From Scleromitrula shiraiana (taxonomy: Eukaryota > Ascomycota > Leotiomycetes > Helotiales > Sclerotiniaceae), in assembly GCA_028455995.1 (NCBI GenBank), contig JABELC010000010.1, forward strand, positions 992,001-1,056,000: a DNA stretch of 64,000 nucleotides, read 5' to 3'. Below the pieces are notes generated by a model, which worked only from the letters and a program-made list of their open reading frames with translations, did not search any database and was not told where the DNA came from. Below, in pieces: positions 13,001-25,409 of this stretch. The first letter of the stretch is position 1. Every line of letters starts with the position of its first letter. Made by a program: the position numbers and the translations under genes.

Positions 13001-16000
13001 GTTTCGTTCAATCAAGCGGTTGAGGCAATGCTCACGGCAAGTCCAGAAGCTGCAGACCACATCATTGAACTTGGACCTAGTGGTGCGCTATCAGGGCCAA
13101 TCAGTCAAATTATGAAAAGTCTTCCTGGTCAGGCTACTCATGTCACATACCTCTCCGCATGGAGTCGTGGACGTGAAGCTTTGAAAACTCTTCTGGCTGT
13201 TTCGGGTCAAATGTTTATCACAGGTGGATCAGTAAACTTCAAAAAGGTGAACGATACATCGCAATCTTCTTCGGCTGTCCCTAAGGTGATCGTCGACCTT
13301 CCAAACTATAAATGGAATCACTCAACCGAGTACTGGTACGAGAATGAAGCCAGTAAAGATTGGCGATACAGAATGTTCCCTAATCACGACCTACTTGGCA
13401 GCAAGATTTTGGGTACTACTTGGCACGCGCCTTCGTGGAAGAAATCTCTCAAGCTAGAGGATGTTCCATGGATTATTGACCACAAGGTTCGTTTATTCAC
13501 ATCTCGAGATTAACATGTTACTAACTCTTAATAGATGGGCTCCGATATCATCTTCCCAGCAGCAGGTTACATGTCTATGGCAATTGAAGCAGTTTGGCAA
13601 ACCAGTCAAGCTTTAACTGCTCTTGAATCAAAACCCAAGATCGAGAGTCCTAAGTTCAGTTTGCGTAACGTTACATTCCCAAAGGCCCTTGTATTTGAGA
13701 GTGTATCGGAGCCTCGAAAGCTCATGCTCAACCTTGCGCCCACTACTGGTAAAGACAACACTTGGTATAGCTTTGTGGTTCTCAGTCTGCAAGGAGATGC
13801 ATGGGTATCTCATAGCTCAGGTCAAGTCCGCGTAGATGACTCTACTGCACCTAGTAAGTTCTCTTCTACGATTTGCATTCCTAATGCTAACTGCTACAAG
13901 TTGACACCGATCTGATCAGGACTTTCAAGCACCCCGTTCCAGGAAGGTTGTGGTATAAGTCCATGACTGATGTTGGTTACAACTTTGGTCCCACCTTTCA
14001 AAAGCATTTGGAAGTTCAGTCTGTTTCTGGAACCAGAACCAGTCAAAGCTTGGTCTCCGTGACAGAGCCAAAATCCGAGTACAAGCAATCCTACTATCCT
14101 CTACATCCTGCTGCTATTGATGGTTGTTTACAAAGTTGTGCACCTTCATTATGGGCCGGTAACAGATCCGGGATCAGTGCAGTTCTAGTTCCAGCCATCA
14201 TCGATGATCTGACGATATATCCTCATCTACCGAATATTGAGACGGCAATAGCAACAACATCATCTGATTATGTTGGTCTAGGACAGCGAGAAGCAACTGA
14301 AAACTACAAGTCTAATGCTTCAGTTTATGCTGTTGGTTCAGGCTCCCAGATTCTTCAACTTAGAGGATTACGTTATTACAAGCTAGCAACTGGAGAAAGT
14401 CCATATGCAGCGCATGCTTATAGTCGTATCAATTGGAAGCCGGATGTAACTCTTCTCTCGTCTGCTGGCCTTTCGAAGTTTATTGCTGATCGTGAGCCAA
14501 AAGATGTTGAGACCAAAAGCAGTGGAGATACGACGCTACTTCGTTCTGTAAATGACGTTCTCGACCTCGTTTCCCACAAAACTCCTCATCTCAAAGTGAG
14601 GGAGGTCAACATGGTCCCACACGATGATTCCAGCATTTGGCTTCGGGGTTCAATTGATAATCAGCATCTTCGATCTTCTTGTCGAGAATACCATTACTCT
14701 TCAAACGATGCCAAAGAGCTTTTGAAAACCCAAGAGAAATATTCTGCTTCTGGTTCCGCATCATTCAATATGCTTGATTTGAGCATAAGCACAGACCTGG
14801 AGAGCGAGCCAGTCGACCTTTTGATCCTTCGCATCGTAAGTTAGGCCTTAGATGAGTAAAGATCCATGCTAATAACTTTTAGAGTACCAAATTTAACACA
14901 GACATCGGAAAAATGTTGGCCAACGCTAAGAAACTCCTAGTACCTATGGGCCATCTTGTGGTTGTAAGTCACGAAGCTATTCCCGAGACTGATGGATTTG
15001 TGACAGTCAATGAAAACCTTTGCCCCAAGCATCTTGTGGATTCCTTGAAGGAGAGTGGATTCACAAACATTCTTGACATCTCTCAAGATTCTTCAAATAT
15101 CGTCAGCGGTGCATTCATATGCACAGTCCCAGATCCTAGTCATGCATCAACAACACAAGCAGTTGAAATATTCTCGTTTGGGGAGACATCTGAACGAACA
15201 GCAAAACTTGTTCAGGAATTGAATAAGTTGGGCTGGAACATCAGTTCAGGATGTGAAGCGGGACCTACAAAGACTTGCATTGTGTTGGACGAGCTTGACG
15301 CTCCGATTTTTCCAACCATGACAGACACTAACTGGTCCAAACTGCAATCTCTAGTTGCGTCTGGTGCTAAAATTTTGTGGTTAACTGCAGGATCTCAAAT
15401 CAATTCCACCAGTCCAGAACATGCCATGGTCCATGGTCTTTCTAGGACAATCAGGAACGAAAACCCCGCCGTTAATTTTACAACCTTAGATCTTGAGCGA
15501 GTTGATAGCCCATTTGCTGCTAACAGCATATCTCAAGTCCTCGATCTTCTTAAATTGCCTCCTCTGAAGACTCACGTTGAAAGTGAATACGTTGAGAGAC
15601 AAGGTATTATCTATGTTGCAAGATTGAAAGTCTACGATGCCGTCAATGACTCTGAGAAGTCTGGAGAGCATGGAGCACCTGCAATTCAAGGAGTTTTACA
15701 CGAAAACAAGAACACTGTAAGACTCTTTGCAGAGCGCATCGGTACTGTTGATTCACTTCAATACTGTGAAGTTGCATTGGGAGAGCTTCCATTGATTGAC
15801 GAGCCAAATGGTCGTGTTGAAGTCGAGCTCCATGCAGCTGGGCTTAACTTCAAGGATGTTGCTATCACTATGGGTATCGTTCCCGAAAATCCTACGCTTC
15901 TTGGTCTCGAAGGAGCTGGAATAGTGAGAAGGGTCAGCCCCAAAGCTTCTCAGACGTATAAGGTTGGCGACAGAGTTCTTGTTTTCGAAAAGGGTACATT

Positions 16001-18076
16001 TGGAAATCGCATAATTGCCACTACTGAACGTACTGCACATATTCCAGATTGGATGTCTTTTGAAGAAGCATCAACACTCCCGAGTGTCTATCTTACAGCA
16101 ATGTACAGTCTTTTCAACCTATCTGACGTTCAGCCAGGAAAGCAAGTCTTGATTCATAGTGCAACTGGAGGTCTTGGTATAGCTTCCATTCAACTATGTC
16201 AACATATAGGTGCTGAAGTCTTTGTAACTGTCGGTAACGACACGAAGCGTCAATTCCTTATAGACAACTTTGGTATCCCCGCTGAGCGTATTTATAATTC
16301 GCGAACAACAGCATTCGCATCGAAACTCATGGAAGCTACCAATGGTCATGGTGTTGACATCATTCTCAACTCTCTCACGGGTGACATTCTCGACGAATCC
16401 TGGCGTTGTATTGCTGAAGGTGGTACTATGGTTGAGTTGGGTAAGAAAGATATGCTTGATCGAAACAAGCTATCCATGGAGCCATTCGGACGCAACGCAT
16501 CTTACCGATGCTTCGATATGTCACATCGTCATGTATCGGATGCTGTTATCAAGAAACTCCTAGATCAATTGATGGAGTTGATTTTGGCCTGCCATGTAAA
16601 ACCCATTGCTCCTACAACTACTTTCCCATACACAGATGTTTCTGGTGCGTTTCTTTACATGCGTAGAGCTGCACATATTGGTAAGATTGTTGTTACTGAT
16701 AAGGGTGTTGAGAATGCACAAGTTTCGGTAGGTTCTCTATTCTTCTTCTTATTATCAACTTGCTAATTCTTGAACCAGATTCGTCCTGCGGTTCGCAAGC
16801 TAAAATTACCTCAAGACCGATCTGTCTTGATAATCGGTGGACTGAGAGGTCTCTGTGGTAGTCTTGCAGTCTACCTGGCAAAACTTGGTGCTAAGAACCT
16901 TGTGGTCATGGGCCGCAGCGGATATGACGACGAGAGATCCCAAGGAGTTGTTAGAGATCTCACTGCTGAAGGATGCCATATTGATTTGATTAGAGGAGAT
17001 GTCAGTAATTTTGACGATGTACGCAGGGCTTTCAAGCTGGCTTCCAAACCAATCGGTGGTATCATACAGGGTGCTATGGTATTAAGGGTAAGATTCAATT
17101 CAAACTTTTAGATTTTCTCAAAAAAACTAACAGTGTTCTAGGATCAATTCTTTGAGAATATGACTATTCAGGAATATCACCAAACCATCAGTTCTAAAGT
17201 TCAAGGAACATGGAATCTTCACAACGCTGCTCTGGAAAATGGCAATGAACTTGACTTTTTTACAATGCTGTCAAGTATTTCCGGTGTTGTAGGTCAAAAA
17301 GGTCAAGCCAACTACGCGTAAGTAACTCTCTGGCTCTATTCAACCCTATAAGAATGCACACTGATGAATATTCCAGGGCTGCCAATACATTCCTCGACGC
17401 TTTTGCCGACTACCGCAATGGGCTCGGTCTACGCTCTGTCTCGGTCGATCTTGGTGCGATCGAAGACATAGGTTACATGAGTGAACACAGTGATCTATTC
17501 GCGAACCTTGACACTTCAGCCTGGACTCCTATAAATGAGAACCTCTTCCACAAAATCGTGCGGGTATCACTCATGCAACAAATATCTCCTGCCGACAAAC
17601 CCAACACCACCCCAAGCTCTCAGCTCATAACCAGTATTGCAGTGCCGCAACAGCAAAACTCCAAAATCCTCGTCGATGCGCGATTTTCTGGTCTTGTAGT
17701 CGGCGGTGCTGCGGGCGAGTCCACGGGCGGGAAAAGTGGCGCATCTCAGAACATCCAAGTGTTGCTTATGATGCTAGCTAATAAGGGTTCTTCACAAGAG
17801 ACTCTAAGAGCTACGATTGATGTTTTGAATGATGCATTTATGGAGACTCTACGATTGGACAAGGCGATTGAACCCGCGAGACCATTGAGTAGCTATGGCG
17901 TGGATTCACTTAGTGCCATTGAATTGCGCAATTGGATTAGAATGGAGTTGGAGATTGATCTTACGGTGCTGGAGATTACATACGCGGAGAGTTTGACAGC
18001 TTTAGGAGAGAAAGTTGTAGGGAAGTTGGAGGAGAGAAGGGATGTTGTTGCCGCTGCGGAAGGAGCAGCGAAGTGA
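10007..18076 (+). CDS. Highly reducing polyketide synthase B (PKS-B), complete
   Basis: Iterative type I PKS, 2,420 aa. Exons: 10007-10493, 10567-10684, 10734-10850, 10904-10923 (20 nt), 10992-11302, 11349-11432, 11487-11610, 11666-11758, 11810-12319, 12372-13486, 13535-13853, 13901-14835, 14883-16727, 16779-17087, 17142-17317, 17377-18076. KS: about residues 38-455, Cys209 (DTACSG), His346 (ECHGTGT), His386 (NIGHSEP). AT: GQGAQW, Ser668 (GHSSGE). DH: His992 (IDHKMG) and Asp in AAIDGCLQ. The stretch before the ER (about 1,330-1,440) resembles a methyltransferase remnant but has no glycine-rich SAM motif. ER: about 1,690-2,010 with GGLGIA. KR: about 2,035-2,210, with cofactor loop GGLRGLCGS, Ser2174 and Tyr2187. 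ACP: Ser2365 in GVDSLSAIE. There is no thioesterase, so release needs a separate enzyme. The second intron (10685-10733) has a GC donor. The product is expected to be fully reducible and unmethylated. Confidence 0.97.
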
Positions 18077-18940
18077 GATTGGATATGTGAATTTCTTTTG
18101 TTGGACTGTTCATCATTATGGTTATATTGCGATATATTAGATTGGAAGCACATGATTTATTTTCCTCTGTTCTTAGATTCATTCTTTTTTAATGTTTTTA
18201 TGGACTCAAGGTTTATAGCTGTCATTATTACTAATACTACTCTACAATGGAAATTTACATATCTAAAACCAAAGAGATATTTGTATAAACTCTGTTAAAA
18301 CAAACCAGTATACGAGAATACCATCACCTCGACCCCTATTGTCTAGGTACATCATATTCCCAAGATCATCGGTTTGTGAACCTAAGTCTTGTCGACATAC
18401 ATATATGTGGCGTCCTTTCCCTACTGAAAACTGTGGCACTGTGCATCATTATCAGTATATCTCCTAATCTGGCAACTTCAGTCGGCCAGGGTGTGTAATT
18501 TGCAGCAATAAAACCACTCATTATTTATCACTAATAACATTTCGACAGATTCAAACTAGAATTCTAAGCCAAGGTAATTACCAATGATGTCGCGTCGTTA
18601 GTAAATCCATGATAAGAGTAAATCCTCCCGAGTTTCTGCATGATCTCGCCCAATCTAGGTGCCTCATCTTGTGTAATAATAGGCGCCATTCGCTCGTAGA
18701 CGTCGTGGTTTCGTGAATTAATCATGTAAGCAAAGAGGGATCTACAAGATGACGCTATAATAAAATAACCCGACTGGCTCTTTTTATTTCAAAGCAACAA
18801 GATCACGACTCTAATTCTCGGCCAATATTTTGAAAAACAAATCAAGATGCTCGTATTGGTTGTAAATAATCTATAGAAATAGAAGTCTAGAATTTCCAAG
18901 CAAATCCCGAAGCTCTGAGTAACAAATTGCCAAGCACTAA
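18077..18940. other. Spacer between convergent PKS-B and acyl-CoA synthetase
   Basis: 864 AT-rich bases holding only the two 3' ends. No coding region, RNA gene or clear repeat was recognised. Confidence 0.5.
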
Positions 18941-21337
18941 TCACAAAGCATTGCTGTAGATACTTTCGATTTGTTCCTCATATTTTCCAACGATTACTCT
19001 ACGGTTAAGCTTACCAACTGATGTAGCCATGCCCTATTTTTTCAATGTCAGAAAGTTATCCATCTACGCCCTTCCCAGACCCCACAAATGGCACCCGATC
19101 ATGAGATAATTGGGATGTGTGAGATAGATAGGTGGGGTAAATCGATTAAGATATAGGTAAATAGAGTTCACTTACATTATATGGCATCCATTCAGTTTCT
19201 TCCGCTATCACAATGCCTTCAATCATCTCCATCCCAGATAAGTTCGCTTCAGTCCATATCCGGCGTATTTCTTGCATGAGAGCTAAACGTATCGGGCCCG
19301 AGTCTTCATGCCGAGGCATTCCTGAGAGCAGCGGTGTTGGTGGGGGTGATAATGACGAGGTGGTTAGGGTTGACTGTGCTCGTTGGTATGAGATTGCTGA
19401 TGTATCAAGGATGATGATGGCGATAGGTTTGGAACGTAGCGGAGATGCGTAGATACATAAATTGGAAATTAAACTAGCAGATCTGTAAATGGATTCGAGC
19501 TATTTGAAATCTGCATTAGTAGTTGCGGCAACAAAACGGACGATGAAAATTCTTCGAGATAGAACTGCATGAATACCTTTTCTAAAGCAATGTATTCTCC
19601 ATTGAGGCATTTAACCAGGTTCTTAACTCTGTCGATTATTTTGAAATGTTTTTCGCCAACCCATTCTCCAATATCACCAGTGGCAAACCACCCATCAGTT
19701 GTAATGGAACCGTTGCCAGCATTATCCGAGCCAGAGACGTAACCAGAGAAACAACTAGCTCCACGTATGTAAATCTGTCCCTGCGGCGGCTCTCTTTCTG
19801 TCGAGTAGCCCAGATCGAGATGGTCAACAAGTTTCATTTCAATCGACGCGGGAATGTTGCCTAAATAATCGAGACTCCACTCTGCAGGGTTCATTAATCC
19901 ACCCATACTGAAGTATATTGTTAATAAAATGTACGGAGAACAAGATTGTGTTGACGGATATCTCTACTTACGCCATTGTCTCGGTAAGTCCATAACCGTT
20001 GATTAGCGGCGCAACAGCAGCAGATATTATCTCTTGAGTACTGGCAGCGATTGGAGCACCGCCCGTCATAGCAAAACGAAGGTTCTTACCAACAACATGC
20101 TGAGCACCAGGCAAAACATTAGCTTTCAGAGTGTTTTTGGATGAGTCAAAATAATTGCTCATTATACTAGCTTTTCGTTTTAGAAGAGAAAGATTAAATA
20201 ATTCTTGATGCCGGTCGCTGGAACTTGCAATATGAAGATTGATTGCGCTTTTGATCTTTTCCCATATTGCTGGGGCAGCAATCATAAATGAAGGTTGAAA
20301 TTCAAGTAGATCGCCTTGACACTGATGCATTGACGCATTAAACAATGTTCTAGGACTGCCGTAGCCGATCGTAACACCCCAAAATAAGCATGCATTCTCG
20401 AAGGCAAATTCGAGAACATGAGCGAGAGGTAGGAATGCTAGAAATGTATCTTTTCGACTGAGATGTTGCCCAATAATTGAATCAAGTCCGCTCACTATGA
20501 AAGATTAGTATATCAGTTTGTAAATGGAAATGCTTCGGGAGACTCAAAGTACTAACCGGCAGCTACTACAGCCTTTTGCGTTACTGGCACACCTTTAGGA
20601 CCGCCAGTTGAGCCCGAAGTGTAGAAGATAGCGCATGAATCATTTGGGCGAGGCGGGTTGGGTTCATGTGGACAAAGCTGTCCAAGACGATACAATTGGT
20701 CAAATGTCAAAATAAGAATATGCGGGTGTTGTCTTTCAAATTCATGTAGTAAATCGGGGTGTCCGTAAATGCCAGTGGTATTTGTTATGATAAATTTTAA
20801 ATCGAGAGGACCATGACTTGAAATAACTTTCGAAAGTGTGGGAAGTAGATTCTCATCCACGAAAGCTGACCTAGGCTTTGTTGCTTTCAGTGAAGTTATC
20901 AGACCCTCGACTCCAAGGCTCTCGTATGCTGTAACGAAGGTCATTGATTGCGATGATGCAGCATGAGCGCATGTCAACCAATTCTCACTAGTAGCTCCAT
21001 AGATGTAGAAGTTTTCCCCAGGTAGAATTCCAAGCTGTCTTAAGCCTGAACCAATGGCGTGTACTTTGTGCTTGACCTCAACATAAGTGTGAAATTCATA
21101 CGACCCCCTTGTGAACATGGTCCACGGCTTCCTTTTCTGGTTTCCATCTTTGGATGAAGCTTCCACCACAGTTGTTCCTAAATTCTCGCGACTTCCAGTA
21201 GCATTGAATTGCGAGTATTTATCGACACTGTGATTAAGGAGATCTACAAGGGTGTATATTCCATCAGCTGGACAATCCCTAAGTGGTTTCCCAATGACAC
21301 TATCATGACGACGTGGTAGAGTTTCGTGTAAGGACAT
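18941..21337 (-). CDS. Long-chain fatty acyl-CoA synthetase (AMP-forming ligase)
   Basis: Activates a carboxylic acid with ATP to an acyl-AMP and then an acyl-CoA. Exons 21337-20557, 20494-19972, 19907-19577, 19499-19176 and 19033-18941 give 683 aa, the size of yeast Faa-type ligases. The AMP-binding P-loop is YTSGSTGGPKGVP, the second signature is GYGLTETMA (rebuilt over the intron), the ATP-contact motif is TDGWFATGDIGEW, and the fatty-acid signature region is DRVKNLVKCLNGEYIALEK. The last exon holds the C-terminal KLNRR segment. The last residues are SNAL, so there is no canonical SKL peroxisomal signal. In this cluster it may activate a released polyketide acid or a starter or side-chain acid for the acyltransferases; that role is an inference. 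A TACCCGAG word lies about 120 bases before the start. Confidence 0.94.
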
Positions 21338-21457
21338 GATAAAACATGAAGAAGTTCGATTTCATTACAAATAAAGTTCTAACTTGAGCATTATTTCGAT
21401 AATAAATGAAAAACACATGTAATCAGTCCCTGCAAAATCGGTATGTTTCCCAATATA

Positions 21458-21465
21458 TACCCGAG
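21458..21465 (+). promoter_or_regulatory. TACCCGAG candidate regulator site upstream of the acyl-CoA synthetase
   Basis: Exact TACCCGAG, about 120 bases upstream of the synthetase start, in the 232-base gap to the regulator-like gene. The same word occurs in other cluster promoters. Confidence 0.45.
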
Positions 21466-21569
21466 TAACAAATGTCAGTAACCCGTCACAAAAACTCCGA
21501 ACACCACCATCACCCCGATGCAAAAATCATAACTCATAAATCGTAGATCTCCATCTCACAACTGTGCTC

Positions 21570-22267
21570 TCAGATCGATCTCATCCTTCCAATATATTTG
21601 TATATCAATTGGACATATGACTTGATCTTGAGCTGCATTTGTGCCATCTCTTCTGCGTGTGCGGAGGACGATGGCAACTGTTGCAGCATGCTGTACATGT
21701 ATTTCAGAAATTGTATGAAACTGACTATAGATTGGCTTAAAACTTGGCATGCTAGCATATTGATTTCATCTTCCTCAAGCGCCACCGAGCCGAGATACGC
21801 AGTTGTTTTTCTGCATGTTAGGGACGACTGCGAAAAACCAGGAAAGACTAAGATTAAGTATCAGCAAGAGAGGTTGAGCGAAGGGTTTACAGCAGAATGG
21901 TAAGAACATGTAACAACGCACCTGTTCTATCGTCTGAGTAAAGTCTAGCGGCAGCATCATATAATGCCACTTGCTTCTGTACAGCAGAATGTAGTATTCT
22001 CATCCTTCGCACATCAATGGTACATTTTTGACACTGGATAAGCTTTTTCCAACTAGTGACAATAGACTGTCCATTGTTGACGACTTGTTCGATATTGACT
22101 TCGCCGCTTGTTGGCGTGCCTGCAGCTAGCAGTGGGATTCGTGCAAAGCATTCACAAAGTGGGCGGCATTGCCCAGAACTGTCATAGTGATCGGACAACT
22201 GACTTGGCTGTGGACTTGCGGGCGAGGCACTGGGGCTAGTAGCTTGGTGGTTATTCTGGGAATCCAT
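21570..22267 (-). CDS. AflR-like regulatory protein lacking a Zn2Cys6 domain
   Basis: Two exons, 22267-21922 and 21847-21570, give about 207 aa. A short Ser/Pro/Gln-rich leader is followed by a helical region with conserved cysteines (CRPLCECFARI, CQKCTIDVRRMRILH) and a final helical part (EEDEINMLACQVLSQ). This matches the C-terminal half of aflatoxin-regulator-like C6 transcription factors as I know them. The N-terminal Cys6 cluster those proteins use to bind DNA is absent: no CxxCxxxxxxC pattern is visible in the leader or in any frame just upstream. The start MDSQNN is preferred over a longer in-frame start (22360) that adds only hydrophobic residues. It could be a decayed regulator, or a partner that binds a full-length regulator elsewhere. 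Family assignment is moderate. Confidence 0.65.
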
Positions 22268-23253
22268 TGGACGATACTGGGTGAGGGGGAGGGTAATTAA
22301 TAATTGATGGATGATTGAAGGCAAGTAAGTGTATAAGTCTTGAATCGAAAGAGAGCTCAAATGAAATATTTGGTCATAAAATGAACCGGAGTATTTGAGG
22401 CATTTAGACGCTTCGATCGAATGATGATATACTACATGTTTATCAGGAACAGCTTCGAATCATAGGTAGATAAAATTGTCGTCTCAGTTAATGATGATGT
22501 CTTATCGATGCGATGTGCGAAGGTTAGCACGTGCAATCTTACAATGCGTGCAAACGCCTATCAATGCAACTACAAGCCCTAGGCTTTACAAGAGGGGTAC
22601 ACTTAAAGTTACGGCCAATTTAAATAGGCTAGAACCACTTTGATATGGGCTCGTTAAAGCCTGGGTTTGAAGATTTTATAGTGGCTATCATAGGGTATGA
22701 CCCACTGAAAACTTTAAATATTATAATGGCCTACCGTGATATCTCGTTATAAGGATCGATCCCTGATATGAATATAATCACGCTCGTATTTAAGAACATA
22801 TATTTACGGCTTGTTGATTTCTTCACGGCAACTAAATACCTACCTAGGGAGGTAAAGAGAACCTAGAATCAAGTCAGAAAGTGATCCTTAAAGCAGGGTT
22901 TCGCTGCACATACGTATTTTCATCTCACCGATGACCTTAAGCATGTCAGCAAGCCTCAATCAACTCATTGAGACTCACTCACATAATGATAGTATATATC
23001 CATGGATATCGGCAACTATCATACTAAAAAATCTCCCGATACATCAAGAACTAGTTCCGATGGAGATTTTCGTTCTTCGCACATCGCTGCTCATTGAAAT
23101 GCAATTTCATGATGGAACGGGCTGTTATGTATGGCTGGGAGGTGTTAATGAACTCCCAAGGATGGTTATAAGAATGGATATTGCATCATCTAAAGGATTC
23201 AGTTATGTGCCAGCCTCTCATTCCCTCTTCTCAATAGTTCTCGGAGTACGTAA
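22268..23253. promoter_or_regulatory. Divergent promoter region, regulator-like gene / FAD oxidase
   Basis: 986 bases between two divergent genes. It is AT-rich, with no TACCCGAG copy found. A 108-codon open frame at 22931-23257 lies here but shows no recognisable family and is treated as non-coding. Confidence 0.45.
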
Positions 23254-25249
23254 TTGAAAGTGGCCATGTCGGATGCAAATGGTGTGAGCAAAGGGCATGC
23301 ACTAGCCGTTGGACTTTCTATTCTATCAACCTTCAGTTGGCCTGTGGAGTTGGTCTCCCTTTATACTTCATCTAATACAACTTCCGAAAAATGTCGGATT
23401 CTACCTCATGATGTTACTTGGCCAAGTTCAGAAGCATGGTCGCAATTGAATTTTACCGTCAATGGGAAGCTTATCCGTAACGTCCCATTGGGTTCACCTT
23501 GCCATCTCCCAAACTACGATAGGGAACGCTGTGAATCACTCAAGGAAGTATGGGTATGGCCATCGGAGTATATCTCTTCTCCCTCGACGATCATGAGTCC
23601 ATACTTCCAGAATGAGACCTGCGATCCTTGGACACCAAAAGAGAGCCCGTGCATTCTTGGAAATGAACCGGAGTACTCTATCGAGGTGTCTTCGGCCCAG
23701 GACGTGATATCAGGTATCACCTTTGCCAAGAACAACAACTTAAGATTGGTCATAAAGAATACTGGACATGAGTAATAGCACCAGAACCATTGTAATACCG
23801 TTAGCTGACGTGAGCAAAGTTACATGGGAAGATCAGCTGGTGCAGGGGCTTTGAGTCTTTGGATGCATAATTTACGTTCTGTGGAAGTACTGCAATACGC
23901 AGAAGAAACTTACAATGGACCGGTGTTACGTGTTGCTGCGGGGACATTAGCCCTCGAAGTGTATGAAGCAGCAAATTCTCGGCATTTACGAGTTGTGGGG
24001 GGATTCTGCCCTACTGTAGGATTTGCTGGAGGTTACATCCAAGGTGGAGGGCATGGTCCATTGAGCTCAACTTATGGAATGGCTTCAGGTACGTTACTTC
24101 ATTGTTTTCCTAAGATGAATGCAAAGGTCTAAACAATATTTGTACTATCACTAACTCAATGAAGGTCAAGTCCTGGAATGGGAAGTGGTCACAGCGGATG
24201 GCAAACTAATCACTGTCTCGCCAACAAATTATTCTGATTTGTATTGGGCACTATCTGGTGGTGGAGCAGGAACTTATGCTGTTGTAATATCAGTGACCGT
24301 GCGAGCTCATGAAGACAGTCATGTAGGCGGCGCGAGTTTAGTGGTTTCTGCTGCAGAACATACACGTGACACTTATTGGGCGTCATTCGAAGCTTGGCAA
24401 TCAGTATTGCCAGCTCTTATCGATATAGGAGCCACTGCTGGCTACGCTGTGATGAAGGATGTATTCTTCATACAACCAATTACCGCTCCTAGTGTGCCCT
24501 CTACTAATATCAAAACCATATTGGATCCATTCCTTGAAAAGATGACATCACTCAATGTCAGTTATTCACTTCGACTAACAGATTCACCTTCATTCATGGA
24601 ACACTATGTTGCATATTCGGGCCCTCTTCCAAACGGATTGTTTACGATCCATCATTTGTTCGCTGGAACTATGTTACAAAGAAGTGCTGTCGAAACCAGT
24701 AACTCCGCTTTAGTTTCTACTATTAGAGAAATCGTCGACACAACAGAAGCTTTCTTGGGGTTCGTGGCACTGGATGCCAGCCACAAGGGCTCAAGAATTC
24801 CAGTGGCACTTAACTCTGTCCAGCCTGCTTGGGAGAAAACTCTCTTAACAATACTAGCACAGTATTCTTGGGACTACTCCGCGCCACGAGCAAAGAATTT
24901 AAATGGTGCAAACTTGTTGACCAACTTTGTTGTTCCAAAACTTCGTGCTTTCTCGTCGCTTTCTGCTGCCTATTTAAATGAAGGAGATTTTCAGCTCAGA
25001 TCGTGGAAACAGGAATTTTTTGGTAGTAACTATGCACGGTTGTTGGAGGTAAAGAGAAAATACGATCCAGATGGGGTCTTTTATGCACATAAAACGGTTG
25101 GAAGTGACAGCTGGGAAGTGAATTCAGAAGGAAGACTATGTCGTGTCAGGGACTTTGCTACGATTAAAGATTTCGTGGGAAGTATATCTGTTTATAAACT
25201 TTGGGAAGGTGGTCTAGATGGATTTCAATCAATGATCTCATTCGGCTAG
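23254..25249 (+). CDS. Berberine-bridge-type FAD-linked oxidoreductase
   Basis: Flavin oxidase of the VAO/BBE type, which oxidises alcohols, aldehydes or C-N/C-C bonds using oxygen. Exons 23254-23771, 23820-24088 and 24165-25249 give 623 aa, or 619 from the second Met (23266). A hydrophobic stretch near residues 17-40 suggests a secretory signal. The FAD domain has NTGHD with His172 rebuilt across the first intron, and GGFCPTVGFAGGYIQGGGHGPLS with Cys236. These fit the His and Cys that hold FAD by two covalent bonds in this family. The C-terminal BBE segment is present (NYARLLEVKRKYDPDGVFYAHKT, given here from two adjoining parts: NYARLLEVKRK and YDPDGVFYAHKT). Probably a late tailoring oxidase of the cluster. 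Confidence 0.94.
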
Positions 25250-25409
25250 AATCAAAAAGCGAATACTAAATTGGCAAAGTTGCTGTTTACACTCACAAGT
25301 TGAGGAGGTACACCAACTGTGTTAGCTTAATTTTGAGGTCACCACTTCATGGTTGTAAGACAGAGACAAATACAGCCCCCTCTAGGAAAGCTCACACAAA
25401 GCACTCCAT

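Noticed and set aside
13487..13534. Loss of the DH motif in PKS-B because of HxxG spacing
   Set aside because: The IDHKMGSDIIFP spacing is, to my knowledge, common in HR-PKS dehydratases, and the partner Asp (DGCLQ) is intact.
22931..23257. 108-codon open frame upstream of the FAD oxidase
   Set aside because: No family features, no splice partner that extends it, and it overlaps the likely promoter.
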